Source: Deltaproteobacteria bacterium (GTDB taxonomy: Bacteria > Myxococcota > UBA796 > SXON01). From it: DNA of 32,591 bases. A model generated the notes under the pieces. The model searched no databases. It had not been told where the DNA came from and was given only the letters and a program-made list of their open reading frames with translations. The position numbers were made by a program, and so were the translations under genes. The DNA lies in assembly GCA_947483545.1 (NCBI GenBank), contig CANKNP010000010.1:1-32591 (forward strand). Direction: 5' to 3'. This document shows, piece by piece, positions 1 through 8,218 of the stretch; within the stretch, counting starts at the first letter, position 1, and the number at the start of each line of letters is the position of its first letter.

Positions 1-2032
1 CCCCAACGCCCCAGCCGCTGGCCTCCCCCCCCCCGCTCGCACATAGGCAGCCCGTGCCCTTGTCCTTGACGCCATTCCCGCCCCCCGCCTCGCACGCCGC
101 GATCAGCTGGGCGCGGTGCTGAAGCCCCCACACATACGCCCCCGCGCCAAACCCCAACATCGGCGCGGGACCGGCATAGTTCGCGTCGTCCGGATCCAGC
201 AGCTCGGGGATGGTGTTGTGGTTGAGCACCGCCAGATCGGTGATCCAGGCCTCCAGCTCGCTCGCACGGTCCTCGTCGCAGGACCGCCGCAGGGCTTCGA
301 CGAGCCGCAGGTCGATCACGGCCCACTCGTGCAGATCGTAGGTGCTGCCGTCGTCGTTGCGGGCGTAGCCGTTGCCGCTCGCGACCTTGAGCCCCGCGTC
401 CCAGGCGGCCAGGCTGGCCTGGAACTCGGGGCCGGCGGGGTCGAGCACCCCGTGATTGAAGGCCTCGACCGCGGCGAGATCCAGGTAGTCGGACCCCTCG
501 TCGAGCTGATCCTTGCTGGCCGCGATCACCCCGCCGGCGTCTACCATGTGGGTGGCGAGCCCTGCCTTGAGCTGCGCGACCGCCGCCCGGTAGGTCCCTG
601 AGCGCGCGTCGCCCAGCGCGTCCGCGATGTCCGCCGCAGCGCCAAGACCGGCCACCGCCTGGATCGACGAGTACGCGAATTGCTCCTGGTTGCCGTTCCA
701 GTGGCGCTCCCAGATCGACGAGTCCGGCTGGAGGAGCCCGGTGTTCGGATCGATGAGCCCGATGAGCACGTCCGCGACGCCGTCGAGCGCGGCCGGCCCC
801 AACTCCTGCACGACGTCGTCACGACCCGCTGTCTGCAGCACGCCGAGAGCCCAGAGATAAAGCCCGAAGTTGTCGAACTCGACGTTCGGGCCGTCGTCGT
901 CCACGTCGGACCACTCGGTGCCGTCGCCATAGACGCGGCAGACGCTCAAAAGGTAGTCGGCATCGCCCACGTAGGAGCGGTACTCGCCGGTCTTGCCCTG
1001 GGCCATGAAGCGGAGCGAGGCGGCGGCCTCGTCGGTCCGGCCAGCGACCGCGAGCGCGGCCGCCGCGTACGAGCCGTCCCGCACCCACGTGATGTTCCAG
1101 ATGTGCTCGAAGTCGCCGACCGGCGAGCTGACCGGGAGGGAGGCGGGGATCTGCCCGAACCCATCGTTCGGCTCCAACACCTGGCCCATCCGGAGAAAGG
1201 CCAACTGCTGCTGGTAGACCCCCAGCTCGGCGTCGGTCGCGCCCTCCGGTGCTGGGTTCTCGCCCTGCCAAAGCGCCCAGTCCGACAGCTCCGCGAGGTA
1301 CCAGTCCTGCGCGCCCCGCCCGTCGATCCACGCATCTCCGAGCGAGGTGTCGGTCGAGATCACGCCGATCCACGCCTCTTCGCCAGGGGAGAGATCGGGC
1401 AGGTCCCACCCGAACGCGGGCACCACATCGTCGCCGCTCTGCCCGCATCCGCCGCCGATCGGCTGGCCCGCGAGCACGGCATCGTACACCCCTGCGCACG
1501 AGACATCGGTCGCCCCGCTGGCCAGGAACGACAACGAGGCGTCCGACCCCACCTCGGTGATGTGCGTCGCATCGACCGATCCCGCCGTCTCCGTCCCCCC
1601 GACGTGCCAGTTGTGCAGCGACACGACCTGCGCCCCCGTGAGCGTCGCCGTGCCGGTGTTCCGCACCTTCAAGACCTGCGCGAGGGCCATCCCCCCGAAC
1701 CCCATCGGCGCGAAGCTGTACTCGGTCAACTCCAGCCCCTCAGGCGCGGCCCGCGTGACCGCGATGATCCCCGTGCCAGGCTCATAGTCTACGCTCTGCG
1801 CGTCGGTCAGCCACGCGCCCGAACCGTTGTAGACGATGCCAAAATAGGTGTCGTACAGCAGGTCGGGGGTGACCTCGCCCGGGGTGAACTCCTGGTAGAG
1901 GTGCGGATAGGCGGCGCCGAGCCGATCGCTCTCGAACACCGCGGCGCCGTAGCCGTTCGCCGTGACGAGATCGGGGAGGCTGTAGTGCGGCGCGCTTCCG
2001 GCGTAGGCGAGGAGGACGAGGGGGAGGATCAC
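1..2032 (-). CDS. Secreted GH15-like glucoamylase (C-terminus cut by window edge)
   Basis: The frame is open from a GTG at 2032 to the left edge, about 677 codons. It begins with a signal-like segment (MILPLVLLAYAGSAP). Residues ~20-260 look like the beta-sandwich N domain of bacterial glucoamylases. An alpha/alpha-barrel-like region follows, with WNITWVRDGSY near 312-322 (GH15 substrate-binding W-x-RD), SSIWERHWNG near 438-446 (Glu441 as candidate general acid, like the WEE motif of fungal glucoamylase) and TIPELLDPDDANY near 606-618 (candidate general base). It probably releases glucose from alpha-glucans outside the cell. The visible tail, KGTGCLCASGGG followed by small and hydrophobic residues, resembles the start of a MYXO-CTERM anchor. 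A run of ten G (minus strand, 25-34) sits in that tail. GTG 2032 is the only start before the divergent hydrolase at 2061. The GH15 fold is well supported by motifs; the exact substrate is not. Confidence 0.82.
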   Translation of the reverse strand, partial: MILPLVLLAYAGSAPHYSLPDLVTANGYGAAVFESDRLGAAYPHLYQEFTPGEVTPDLLYDTYFGIVYNGSGAWLTDAQSVDYEPGTGIIAVTRAAPEGLELTEYSFAPMGFGGMALAQVLKVRNTGTATLTGAQVVSLHNWHVGGTETAGSVDATHITEVGSDASLSFLASGATDVSCAGVYDAVLAGQPIGGGCGQSGDDVVPAFGWDLPDLSPGEEAWIGVISTDTSLGDAWIDGRGAQDWYLAELSDWALWQGENPAPEGATDAELGVYQQQLAFLRMGQVLEPNDGFGQIPASLPVSSPVGDFEHIWNITWVRDGSYAAAALAVAGRTDEAAASLRFMAQGKTGEYRSYVGDADYLLSVCRVYGDGTEWSDVDDDGPNVEFDNFGLYLWALGVLQTAGRDDVVQELGPAALDGVADVLIGLIDPNTGLLQPDSSIWERHWNGNQEQFAYSSIQAVAGLGAAADIADALGDARSGTYRAAVAQLKAGLATHMVDAGGVIAASKDQLDEGSDYLDLAAVEAFNHGVLDPAGPEFQASLAAWDAGLKVASGNGYARNDDGSTYDLHEWAVIDLRLVEALRRSCDEDRASELEAWITDLAVLNHNTIPELLDPDDANYAGPAPMLGFGAGAYVWGLQHRAQLIAACEAGGGNGVKDKGTGCLCASGGGEASGWGVG

Positions 2033-2060
2033 GGGGGAGGTGTAACGGATAGGCGCGGGG

Positions 2061-2714
2061 ATGCGCTGGCTGCTGATCCATGGTCTGCCCACCGCGGGTC
2101 GGTATTGGTGGAGGCTCACCCTACCGGGAGAGGTCAACGCGCCGGATCTGCCGGGGTTTGGAGCCGCGAAAGAGGCGACGCTCCCGAGCTCAGTCTCGGG
2201 CTTCTTGCCGAGCCTACGAGCCTTCGCCGGGCCGGACACCACGGTGGTCGGGGTCGATTTCGGTGGTGTGCTGGCCGCGGCCCTGGCGGCCGAGGGCAAC
2301 GCAGGCCGGCTCGTCTTGATGTCCACCGCGCTGGGCGCCGCCTGGCTCCCAAGCCGCTGGGCCGCGCATCGCCCGCTCGCGGTGCCGTTCTACCGGTGGT
2401 CGGCCGGACAACGGTTTTTGCGATCCGCCGATCCCAGCGGGGATCTCGCGGCCGCGTTTCCGGCGGACGAGGGCCTCGCGGACCGGATGATCGCTGTGGC
2501 CCGGAGCCTTCGCGTGCGGGAACAATGGGCCTACAAGGCCGACATCCGCGTTCCGACGCTTTGCCTTTGGGGCGATTCGGACCCCTTCCTTCCGCCAGCG
2601 TTGGGGAGACGCCTCGCCGCCCAACTTGGCGCGCGATGGCAGACGTTGCCCGGGCGCCACGGCCTGGCGTGGACCGCGCCGAGCGAGGTCTCGAGCGTGC
2701 TGACGCGGTGGTGA
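2061..2714 (+). CDS. Alpha/beta hydrolase with Asp nucleophile
   Basis: This is a 217-residue alpha/beta-hydrolase. It opens directly on the first strand (MRWLLIHGLP, with the oxyanion HG at 7-8), so no secretion signal is expected. The nucleophile elbow reads VGVDFGG (63-69), placing Asp66 where most esterases have Ser. LWGDSDPFLP (169-178) gives acid Asp172 or Asp174, and the catalytic His is His200 in LPGRHGL. An Asp nucleophile is typical of haloalkane dehalogenases and epoxide hydrolases. However, the Trp that follows it in dehalogenases (DWGG) is Phe here, so halide binding is uncertain. The gene diverges from the glucoamylase with 28 bases between starts, and its stop lies one base from the stop of the convergent lipoprotein. 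The fold is secure; the substrate is unknown. Confidence 0.85.
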   Translation: MRWLLIHGLPTAGRYWWRLTLPGEVNAPDLPGFGAAKEATLPSSVSGFLPSLRAFAGPDTTVVGVDFGGVLAAALAAEGNAGRLVLMSTALGAAWLPSRWAAHRPLAVPFYRWSAGQRFLRSADPSGDLAAAFPADEGLADRMIAVARSLRVREQWAYKADIRVPTLCLWGDSDPFLPPALGRRLAAQLGARWQTLPGRHGLAWTAPSEVSSVLTRW

Positions 2715-2715
2715 C

Positions 2716-3171
2716 TTACCGGTTCTGCAGCGAGTACACACCCTTCTCAATGTGCACGTTCACCCGCATCATGTTCTGGCTCTGGCGGCCGGGGCAGGTG
2801 GTGTCCTCCAGCTTCCACGACATGTCCGCAGTGTGCTCGTCGGTCGCGACGTCCATGGTCCAGGTGCCGCGCTCGATGCAGGCGACGCTGTCCTCGCCTT
2901 CGCCCAGGATCGCGTCCGCCGACCAGGAGTTGTCGTTGCGAAAGGTGAGCGTCTTGTAGACGAACTTCATCCCGTAGCCATCCGCCGGGGAGTAGCCGGT
3001 GACCTGGTTCGCCAGGATTTTGCCGGCGAAAGCCTTGGAGTTCGCGTCATCGGGCACGTCTACCTTGCCGAGCGCGTCGTTGGAGGCCCCGGCGGAGGGT
3101 GCCGTCTCGGTGTCCTTCTTGCCGCAGCCGAAGGAGAACACGAGGAGGAGGGGGAGGAGGAGAGCGCGCAA
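2716..3171 (-). CDS. Small lipoprotein of unknown function
   Basis: A 151-residue protein with a type II signal peptide: MRALLLPLLLVFSFGC, lipobox Cys16, followed by a charged GKKDTET linker, so it is probably lipid-anchored. The rest (~35-151) has alternating strands and two Cys residues (SVACIERG and EDTTCPGR) that could form a disulfide. I recognise no family. The start is TTG at 3171, with no ATG or GTG upstream in frame. An internal GTG at residue 11 would destroy the signal peptide. It lies 83 bases downstream of the Rpn-like gene on the same strand and is convergent with the hydrolase. Confidence 0.75.
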   Translation of the reverse strand: MRALLLPLLLVFSFGCGKKDTETAPSAGASNDALGKVDVPDDANSKAFAGKILANQVTGYSPADGYGMKFVYKTLTFRNDNSWSADAILGEGEDSVACIERGTWTMDVATDEHTADMSWKLEDTTCPGRQSQNMMRVNVHIEKGVYSLQNR

Positions 3172-3254
3172 GAGGCCTCGGGGAAGGGACGCGGCCTAAC
3201 GCAGCGGCCGGATGCGTCGAGGGAGATCCTGGCCGGTGGGGCGGGCCTCAGACC

Positions 3255-4142
3255 TTACGCGCGGGCCCAGATCCGAGCGTCGAGCGCGGCCTGAAGCGCC
3301 GGCCAGTCTTGGTTGGTCAAGACCGCGGCGGCCAGCCACTGCAGATCCTCCGGCGAGCACCTGGCCAGCGCCGCGGACGTGGACCCCTGCTGGCCTGGGA
3401 ACCGTGCGTTCAGCAGGACGGCCAGCAGCTCCTGCCGCCCTTCCTGCCGCCCTTCCTGCCGCCCTTCCTGCCGCCCTTCTTGCCAGATTTCCTGCATCGA
3501 ATACGCCATACGAACCTCTTCATCGTGAATGATACGTCCGACAGCCTCGCCCGGCAACCCTCGGGCCCTGGCGAGCAGCCCGAGGATGCCCAGCCGGTCG
3601 GCCTCTCCCGCAGGCCCAGCCCGGCGAATGCTCGCCGCCGCGATGCGCACCTGGTCCAGATCGCCCGAGCTACCCAGGGGCGTGAGCTGCGCGAGCAAGG
3701 GGTCGGCTGCGAGCGTTTCGGCAGCCAGCTCGTAGAGGCGCACGGTCTGGAACCGGAACCGGTGTAGGAGCTCGGAGCCGTATCTGATCTCCACCTCGGT
3801 TTTCAGCGTGGCCCGCGGCGGGTTCACCAGGAAGAGCACCGAGCGCACGACCGGACGGCCCTGGACGCCGCGGGTGAGCAGCATGTTGTTGTCGAGCAAT
3901 TGCAGCAGCGTGCCGGCGTCGGGGTGGCTCGAGAACTCGGCGTGGACCACGTGCGCACCGTGCGGACCGTTCACCCAGCGGGCACCGTCGGCCGCGCGCC
4001 GCACTGTCTCCACCATCTCCGCCTGGACTGGCGCACCCAAGTCCACGGACCCCATGCCCTGCGCCAGCCTCAGGAGCGCGGAGGGCTCGTGCTGCCAGAG
4101 CAGCCGCAGCGAGTGATCAAAGACGTCGTGAGGCGGCTTCAT
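3255..4142 (-). CDS. Rpn/PD-(D/E)XK transposase-like protein with EGRQ repeats
   Basis: A 295-residue protein resembling the Rpn (recombination-promoting nuclease) and DUF4351-type PD-(D/E)XK families. The N-terminal part carries HVVHAEFSSHPD near 65-76, matching the hydrophobic-E-F-Q core strand of those families, and PVVRSVLFLVNP near 97-108 as the next strand. A degenerate linker, QEGRQEGRQEGRQEGRQE (~217-234), is a hallmark of this group and is encoded by 12-base tandem repeats. It precedes a helical C-terminus. The usual Gln/Lys after the core Glu is Ser, and a clear upstream catalytic Asp is not visible, so the nuclease may be inactive or divergent. No transposon ends were seen. Family membership rests on overall pattern and linker. 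Confidence 0.68.
   Translation of the reverse strand: MKPPHDVFDHSLRLLWQHEPSALLRLAQGMGSVDLGAPVQAEMVETVRRAADGARWVNGPHGAHVVHAEFSSHPDAGTLLQLLDNNMLLTRGVQGRPVVRSVLFLVNPPRATLKTEVEIRYGSELLHRFRFQTVRLYELAAETLAADPLLAQLTPLGSSGDLDQVRIAAASIRRAGPAGEADRLGILGLLARARGLPGEAVGRIIHDEEVRMAYSMQEIWQEGRQEGRQEGRQEGRQELLAVLLNARFPGQQGSTSAALARCSPEDLQWLAAAVLTNQDWPALQAALDARIWARA
3431..3478. repeat. 12-base tandem repeat, four perfect copies
   Basis: The unit CCTGCCGCCCTT occurs four times perfectly, then once degenerately (3479-3490). It lies inside the Rpn-like gene and encodes EGRQ on the minus strand. The unit is a multiple of three, so copy-number change by slippage would alter linker length without breaking the frame. 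Confidence 0.95.
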
Positions 4143-4205
4143 CTGTTCAGTCTATGGAGCGCGCGAGCAGCAGGCAAGGGGGGCACGTCGGTTCTCCCCC
4201 GCACC

Positions 4206-4214
4206 TGTGGATAA
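4206..4214 (-). promoter_or_regulatory. Perfect DnaA box
   Basis: TGTGGATAA on the plus strand is TTATCCACA on the minus strand, a perfect match to the DnaA 9-mer. It lies in the 257-base gap between the Rpn-like gene and the SelD fusion. Confidence 0.6.
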
Positions 4215-4358
4215 CTGGCCCCGAACCCTGTGGGGAGATGCGAAAAAGCGGCGAGGCTCCGAAGGGGGAGACCGTATGCTCATGTTTTGAGCACTACCTT
4301 TGCGTTGTGGTATCAGTCGGTTGTCGTCTTTTTGGTTTCCCACGTCCCCGAAGGGCAC

Positions 4359-4378
4359 TTATCCACAGTTGTGGAAAA
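4359..4378 (+). promoter_or_regulatory. Inverted DnaA-box pair
   Basis: A perfect TTATCCACA (4359-4367) is followed two bases later by TGTGGAAAA (4370-4378), whose complement TTTTCCACA differs from the consensus at one position. The two form an inverted repeat matching at 8 of 9 positions, just downstream of the SelD fusion stop. Confidence 0.55.
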
Positions 4379-4399
4379 CTTTGGCCTGGAGCGCGCCTG

Positions 4400-6496
4400 T
4401 CAAACGAGGTAGACGCGTGACGGGCCCTCGGTGAACCGCCCGATGCGGCTCGCCGGCTCGCCCGCTTCTGCCAGGGCCGCGAGCAGCTCTTGGAGCCGCC
4501 CGGCGGGGACGGCTATCAGCAACGGCCCCGCGGTCTGTGGGTCGAACCCGATCTCGGCGAGCGGATGCGCCAGACCGGGGCCGGCGACGGGCGTCCCGCG
4601 CACATTCTGGGCGTGAAACGTACTGCGGACCCCCTGAACGAAGAGCGGGCCGACGCCCCGGTGCAGCGGGAGCGCCGTGACCTCGATCTCGGCACCCACC
4701 CCCTCCGTTCGACGCAAAAGGGTCGCGAGGTGCCCATACAGGCCGAACCCCGTCACGTCGGTGGCGACGAAGATGCCACGATCATGCAGTACAGTGGCGG
4801 CGTCTCGATGGGACCGGCACATCCACCGCTGCGCATCCCGGACCCAGCGCCCGCGTGTCCGGCCCATCGCGTTCGCCCGCATGAGGACCCCGGTGCCGAG
4901 CCCGCGGGTAAGCACCAGCGCGTCCCCGGGTTGGGGGACACCGTTCAGATCCGCGCGCCCGGCCAACCCGGTGATGGAGAGGCCCACGGAGAGCTGATCT
5001 GAGCGCAGCGAGTGACCGCCGACGAGGGAGATGCCCAGCTCGTCCAGCCCCCGCCGCATCCCGGCCATGACCTCGTCCAACAGGCCCGGCTCGTCCGGGA
5101 CGCCCACGACGGCCAACGCCCAGCGGGGGGTGATGCCTTTCACGAAGAGGTCGTTGGCCGCGTTGACGGCAGCGACCCGGCCCACTGTGTAGGGGTCGTC
5201 GCAGAAGGCGGTGAAGGCGTCGATGGTCAAGCCCAGGCGGTCGCCGCCCGGGAGCCGAACGACCGCAGCGTCGTCCGCCGCGGCCAGGCCCAGCTCCACG
5301 CTGGGGTCGGCCGGCGCGGGCGGTAAACCCGCGATCGCCGCGTGCAGTTCGCGAGGTCCCACCTTCGCCGCACACCCACCGCACGCCATGTCGTCGTCCA
5401 GGGGCATCGCCATGCCCGAGGGCCGGTCGTGCTTGTCGAGGACCTGAAACATCGCCATGAATCGACGATCGATGTGATCTTTCAGCTCCCACACCCAACG
5501 GCCCTCGAACGTCAGCCCGAACCGATGGCCCCGCGCCGTCCCGTCGCCGAAGTTGAGCAGCGCGAGGAAGTCCTTTTGGGGCCTGTACGCCGAGAGCTGC
5601 GTGCTGGTGAGCACCGCGTCCAGGTTCGTGCAGAGCACCGGCCCCTCCCGGACGGCGTACACCCCGGCCTTGGGGAGCGGCACCCCCCGCCGATCCAGGA
5701 GATGTGCACAATCTCCCACGGCAAAAATGTGCCCCAGCCCCTCGACCTGAAGCGTCGGCCCGACCCGGAGGTAGCCCGCCTCGTGGGGGAGCCCGCTTGC
5801 CTCGGCCAGCGGCAGCGCCGCGGCTCCGGTCGCCCAGACGGTCAGCGCGGCCGCGACGTGGTCCCCCGTGTCCAGGATCGGTCCCTCTGCGGTCACCTCC
5901 ACCACGCGCCCTTGGATGAACGCGACGCCCGGCCGGCAGGCGGCGAGGGGCGCCAACGAAACAAGCACGACGTCTCGTTTGGTCCGGGCGCGCAGGCAAT
6001 GGGCCAGCTCGAACCCCGCCGCCCCCGCGCCAACGACCGCGATCGGTCCCGGGCCTGTGGCGGACAGGCGCGCGTCCACCGCGTGCACGAACCCCGCGAT
6101 GGGTCGGGTGGAGAGCGCGTGGGCTCGAACGCCGGGGAGATCGAGCCCCGCGACCGTGGAGCCGATGTCGATGCTCAGCAGATCGAAGGACACGGAGGCC
6201 CGGTCGGCGAACGTGACTTGGGAGGCGTCAACGTCCACGCGCAGCGCGGCGGCGTCGATCACGCGGACGGCAGCGGTGCGGGCGAGCGCCCACACGTCGA
6301 TGGTCAGATCGGCGGCGCTATACTGACCAGCCACAAAGCCGGGAACCATGCCGGAGTAGACCGACTCGGGGTGGTCCAGCGCGATGGACAGCCGCGCCGC
6401 GAAGGGCCGCTCGCGGTGGCGGCGCAGCACCTGCACATGGGCATGCCCGCCGCCGACGAGGAGGAGATGGGGGGTGGGGGGGTCAGCGGGTCGCAA
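4400..6496 (-). CDS. selD: Selenide, water dikinase fused to N-terminal NAD(P)/FAD oxidoreductase
   Basis: A 698-residue two-domain protein. Residues ~8-345 are a pyridine nucleotide-disulfide oxidoreductase related to NDH-2, with FAD site VGGGHAH (14-20), NAD site VGAGAAG (155-161) and FAVGDCAHL (258-266). Residues ~365-698 are SelD, which makes selenophosphate from selenide and ATP. The active site reads CGGCAAKVG (372-380): Cys375 and Lys378 align with Cys17 and Lys20 of E. coli SelD, so this is a Cys form, not Sec. AADDAAV (~399-405) gives metal/ATP Asp residues. The fusion is a known architecture; the N-terminal domain may supply reduced selenium, but that is not proven. The start is TTG 6496, the first possible start after an in-frame upstream TGA. 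No selA, selB or ybbB lies in the window. Confidence 0.93.
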   Translation of the reverse strand: MRPADPPTPHLLLVGGGHAHVQVLRRHRERPFAARLSIALDHPESVYSGMVPGFVAGQYSAADLTIDVWALARTAAVRVIDAAALRVDVDASQVTFADRASVSFDLLSIDIGSTVAGLDLPGVRAHALSTRPIAGFVHAVDARLSATGPGPIAVVGAGAAGFELAHCLRARTKRDVVLVSLAPLAACRPGVAFIQGRVVEVTAEGPILDTGDHVAAALTVWATGAAALPLAEASGLPHEAGYLRVGPTLQVEGLGHIFAVGDCAHLLDRRGVPLPKAGVYAVREGPVLCTNLDAVLTSTQLSAYRPQKDFLALLNFGDGTARGHRFGLTFEGRWVWELKDHIDRRFMAMFQVLDKHDRPSGMAMPLDDDMACGGCAAKVGPRELHAAIAGLPPAPADPSVELGLAAADDAAVVRLPGGDRLGLTIDAFTAFCDDPYTVGRVAAVNAANDLFVKGITPRWALAVVGVPDEPGLLDEVMAGMRRGLDELGISLVGGHSLRSDQLSVGLSITGLAGRADLNGVPQPGDALVLTRGLGTGVLMRANAMGRTRGRWVRDAQRWMCRSHRDAATVLHDRGIFVATDVTGFGLYGHLATLLRRTEGVGAEIEVTALPLHRGVGPLFVQGVRSTFHAQNVRGTPVAGPGLAHPLAEIGFDPQTAGPLLIAVPAGRLQELLAALAEAGEPASRIGRFTEGPSRVYLV

Positions 6497-6691
6497 GGGC
6501 GCATCCAGTCATCGGCGCGTCCACGGGGGAGCGATCGGGGTTTCCTTCACGGGGTCCTCATTTCCAGGAACGCACCCGGGTAACGGCGGGAATCGGCGCG
6601 TGCGTCCGCGCGGCGGAGAGGTTGCAGGCTATCGCGAGCGCGGCGCGGGTGTCGTCAACGCCCCCACGCCCCACCACGCTAAACCTCCCCC

Positions 6692-8218
6692 ATGCTCCTC
6701 CTCCTCCCCCCCGCCCTCGCCACGGAGCACCCCGAGGTCGGGATCTACGACCGCTACCGCGTCGAGATCCCCGACCTGCCCGACGCCGAGGCCACGAGCA
6801 CCACCGCCAGCGTTCTCCTCTCCCCCCCCGCCGATCTGCCCTGGACGATCGAAGAGGCCCCGAGCCTGGACACCTCCCTCCCCGGCGACGACCCCGGTGG
6901 CTACGACGCGATCGAGGCCATTGACGCGCTCGGCGCCGCCCCCTGGCGCGAGGCCGGCATCGACGGCAGCGGCATTCGCATCGCCGTTTTCGACTCGCAG
7001 TTCTATCAGGCCGATCTATGGGCGGACGAGCTTGGAGATTTCCAAACCCACGACTGTCAGGCCCACACGAGCTGCGACATCCCCATCGACACGCTCACGA
7101 CCACCTACGCCTTCGAAGAGGGCAGTCATGGCGTCGCGTGCGCCCAGGTCATCCACGACATCGCCCCCGGCGCTGAGCTCCACCTCGTGCGCGTGAACGG
7201 CTCCACGACCTTGGAGAACGCCGCGGCGTGGGCGCAGCGCGAGCAGATCGACGTGGTGAGCATGTCGATGAGCTTTTTCAACAACAGCTTCCACGACGGC
7301 ACCGGGATCGCGAGCACGATCGCCGAGCAGATGGCGGCGGACGGCGTGCTTTTGGTGAATTCGGCCGGCAACTACGCGGAGGAGCACTGGGACGGCGACT
7401 TCGACGATCCCGATGATGACGGCGACTTCGACTTCCCCTGGGGGTCGAGCTACCTGCCGGTCTACTACGGGTCGGGGGAGCGCACGGTGGTGGTCTCCTG
7501 GGATCAGTTCTGGACCTGCGGCGACACCGACTTCGATGCGTACGTCTACGATGATGACGGCGAGATCGTCGGTCGCAGCGAGGGGAATCAGCCCAACGGG
7601 GACAACTGCGCGCCGGTCGAGCGGGTGACCTTTGAGGCCGAGCGAGAGGACTGGTACTACCTGAAGATCGTGCGACGGGCGGGCGATCCGCTCACGCGCG
7701 TCGCGGTGTTCGCCCGCGAGGGGTACGCCTACAACTTCACCCCTGGGAGCATCGCGGACCCTGGATCGAGCCCGTCCAGCTTCACGGTCGGGGCCGTTCG
7801 CGCCGAGGGGTATCTTCAGAACGGCGCCGAGGGCTTCAGCTCCGAGGGCCCCACCCACGCGGGGCTCGCGAAGCCCGACATCGCCGGTCCGGACGGCCTG
7901 ACGACCGCTGTATACGGCTCCTACGGGTTCTTCGGCACCAGCGCCTCCACCCCCGCGGTGGCCGCGACGATCGCGCTCGTGATGCAGCAGGACGGCATCG
8001 ACGCCCGCACCGCGGCCGCGAGGCTGTCCGCAAACGCCCAGTCCGACCGCCGTGTCTACACCGCCTGGGATGGCGAATTGGGCGCCGGACGGGCGCGGCT
8101 GTGGTCGCTCGACGGGGGTCGCCTGGGGTGCGCCAGCGTGGACGCTTCTGCCCCTCCCCCTTGGGCGTTCCTCGCCGCCTTGCTATGGTGCGTTCCGGTA
8201 TGTCGGAGAAGACGGTGA
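6692..8218 (+). CDS. Secreted subtilisin-like (S8) serine protease with MYXO-CTERM tail
   Basis: A 508-residue subtilase. A very short signal-like start (MLLLLPPALA) is followed by a propeptide-like segment. The catalytic triad is Asp101 (IAVFDSQF), His146 (EGSHGVAC) and Ser417 (FFGTSASTP), with oxyanion Asn227 (LVNSAGNY). A beta-rich, acidic insert at ~232-345 (DDPDDDGDFDF, CGDTDFDAYVYDDDG) separates His from Ser and may bind calcium. The C-terminus is GC (479-480), a linker, hydrophobic 491-504, then RRRR: a MYXO-CTERM sorting signal, known from Myxococcota, which is expected to be processed for surface display. The stop overlaps the start of the next lipoprotein by four bases. Confidence 0.94.
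   Translation: MLLLLPPALATEHPEVGIYDRYRVEIPDLPDAEATSTTASVLLSPPADLPWTIEEAPSLDTSLPGDDPGGYDAIEAIDALGAAPWREAGIDGSGIRIAVFDSQFYQADLWADELGDFQTHDCQAHTSCDIPIDTLTTTYAFEEGSHGVACAQVIHDIAPGAELHLVRVNGSTTLENAAAWAQREQIDVVSMSMSFFNNSFHDGTGIASTIAEQMAADGVLLVNSAGNYAEEHWDGDFDDPDDDGDFDFPWGSSYLPVYYGSGERTVVVSWDQFWTCGDTDFDAYVYDDDGEIVGRSEGNQPNGDNCAPVERVTFEAEREDWYYLKIVRRAGDPLTRVAVFAREGYAYNFTPGSIADPGSSPSSFTVGAVRAEGYLQNGAEGFSSEGPTHAGLAKPDIAGPDGLTTAVYGSYGFFGTSASTPAVAATIALVMQQDGIDARTAAARLSANAQSDRRVYTAWDGELGAGRARLWSLDGGRLGCASVDASAPPPWAFLAALLWCVPVCRRRR
8205..8208 (+). promoter_or_regulatory. Ribosome binding site deciding the 8215 start
   Basis: GGAG ends six bases before GTG 8215, which overlaps the protease stop as GTGA. 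In-frame ATGs at 8185 and 8200 have no comparable site upstream. Confidence 0.75.

Larger units (their letters stand above)
4143..4399. other. Intergenic region, locally AT-richer, with DnaA boxes
   Basis: This is the gap between the start of the Rpn-like gene (4142) and the stop of the SelD fusion (4400). Between the DnaA-type boxes, the stretch ~4240-4345 is clearly less GC-rich than its surroundings (runs AAAAA, TTTT, TTTTT). It contains a short hairpin, GCTCA-tgttt-TGAGC, near 4278-4292. It presumably also holds the promoter for the minus-strand Rpn-like gene. No gene was found in it. Confidence 0.5.

Noticed and set aside
680..2959. Long plus-strand reading frame of 759 codons opposite the glucoamylase
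   Set aside because: It is Arg/Pro/His-rich with no motif. The minus strand carries a continuous GH15-like protein, and in GC-rich DNA the complementary frame stays open by composition.
4143..4399. Calling the DnaA-box region a chromosomal origin
   Set aside because: No dnaA, dnaN, gidA or parAB genes and no repeated AT 13-mers are visible; boxes alone are not enough.
4400..6496. Selenocysteine in the SelD active site or elsewhere in the window
   Set aside because: The SelD site uses a TGC/TGT-type Cys. No in-frame TGA with flanking homology was noticed in other genes, though this was not an exhaustive scan.
8101..8214. Upstream starts for the Asp/Thr-rich lipoprotein
   Set aside because: They lack a ribosome binding site and put an Arg-rich stretch before the signal peptide; GTG 8215 has both GGAG spacing and stop overlap.
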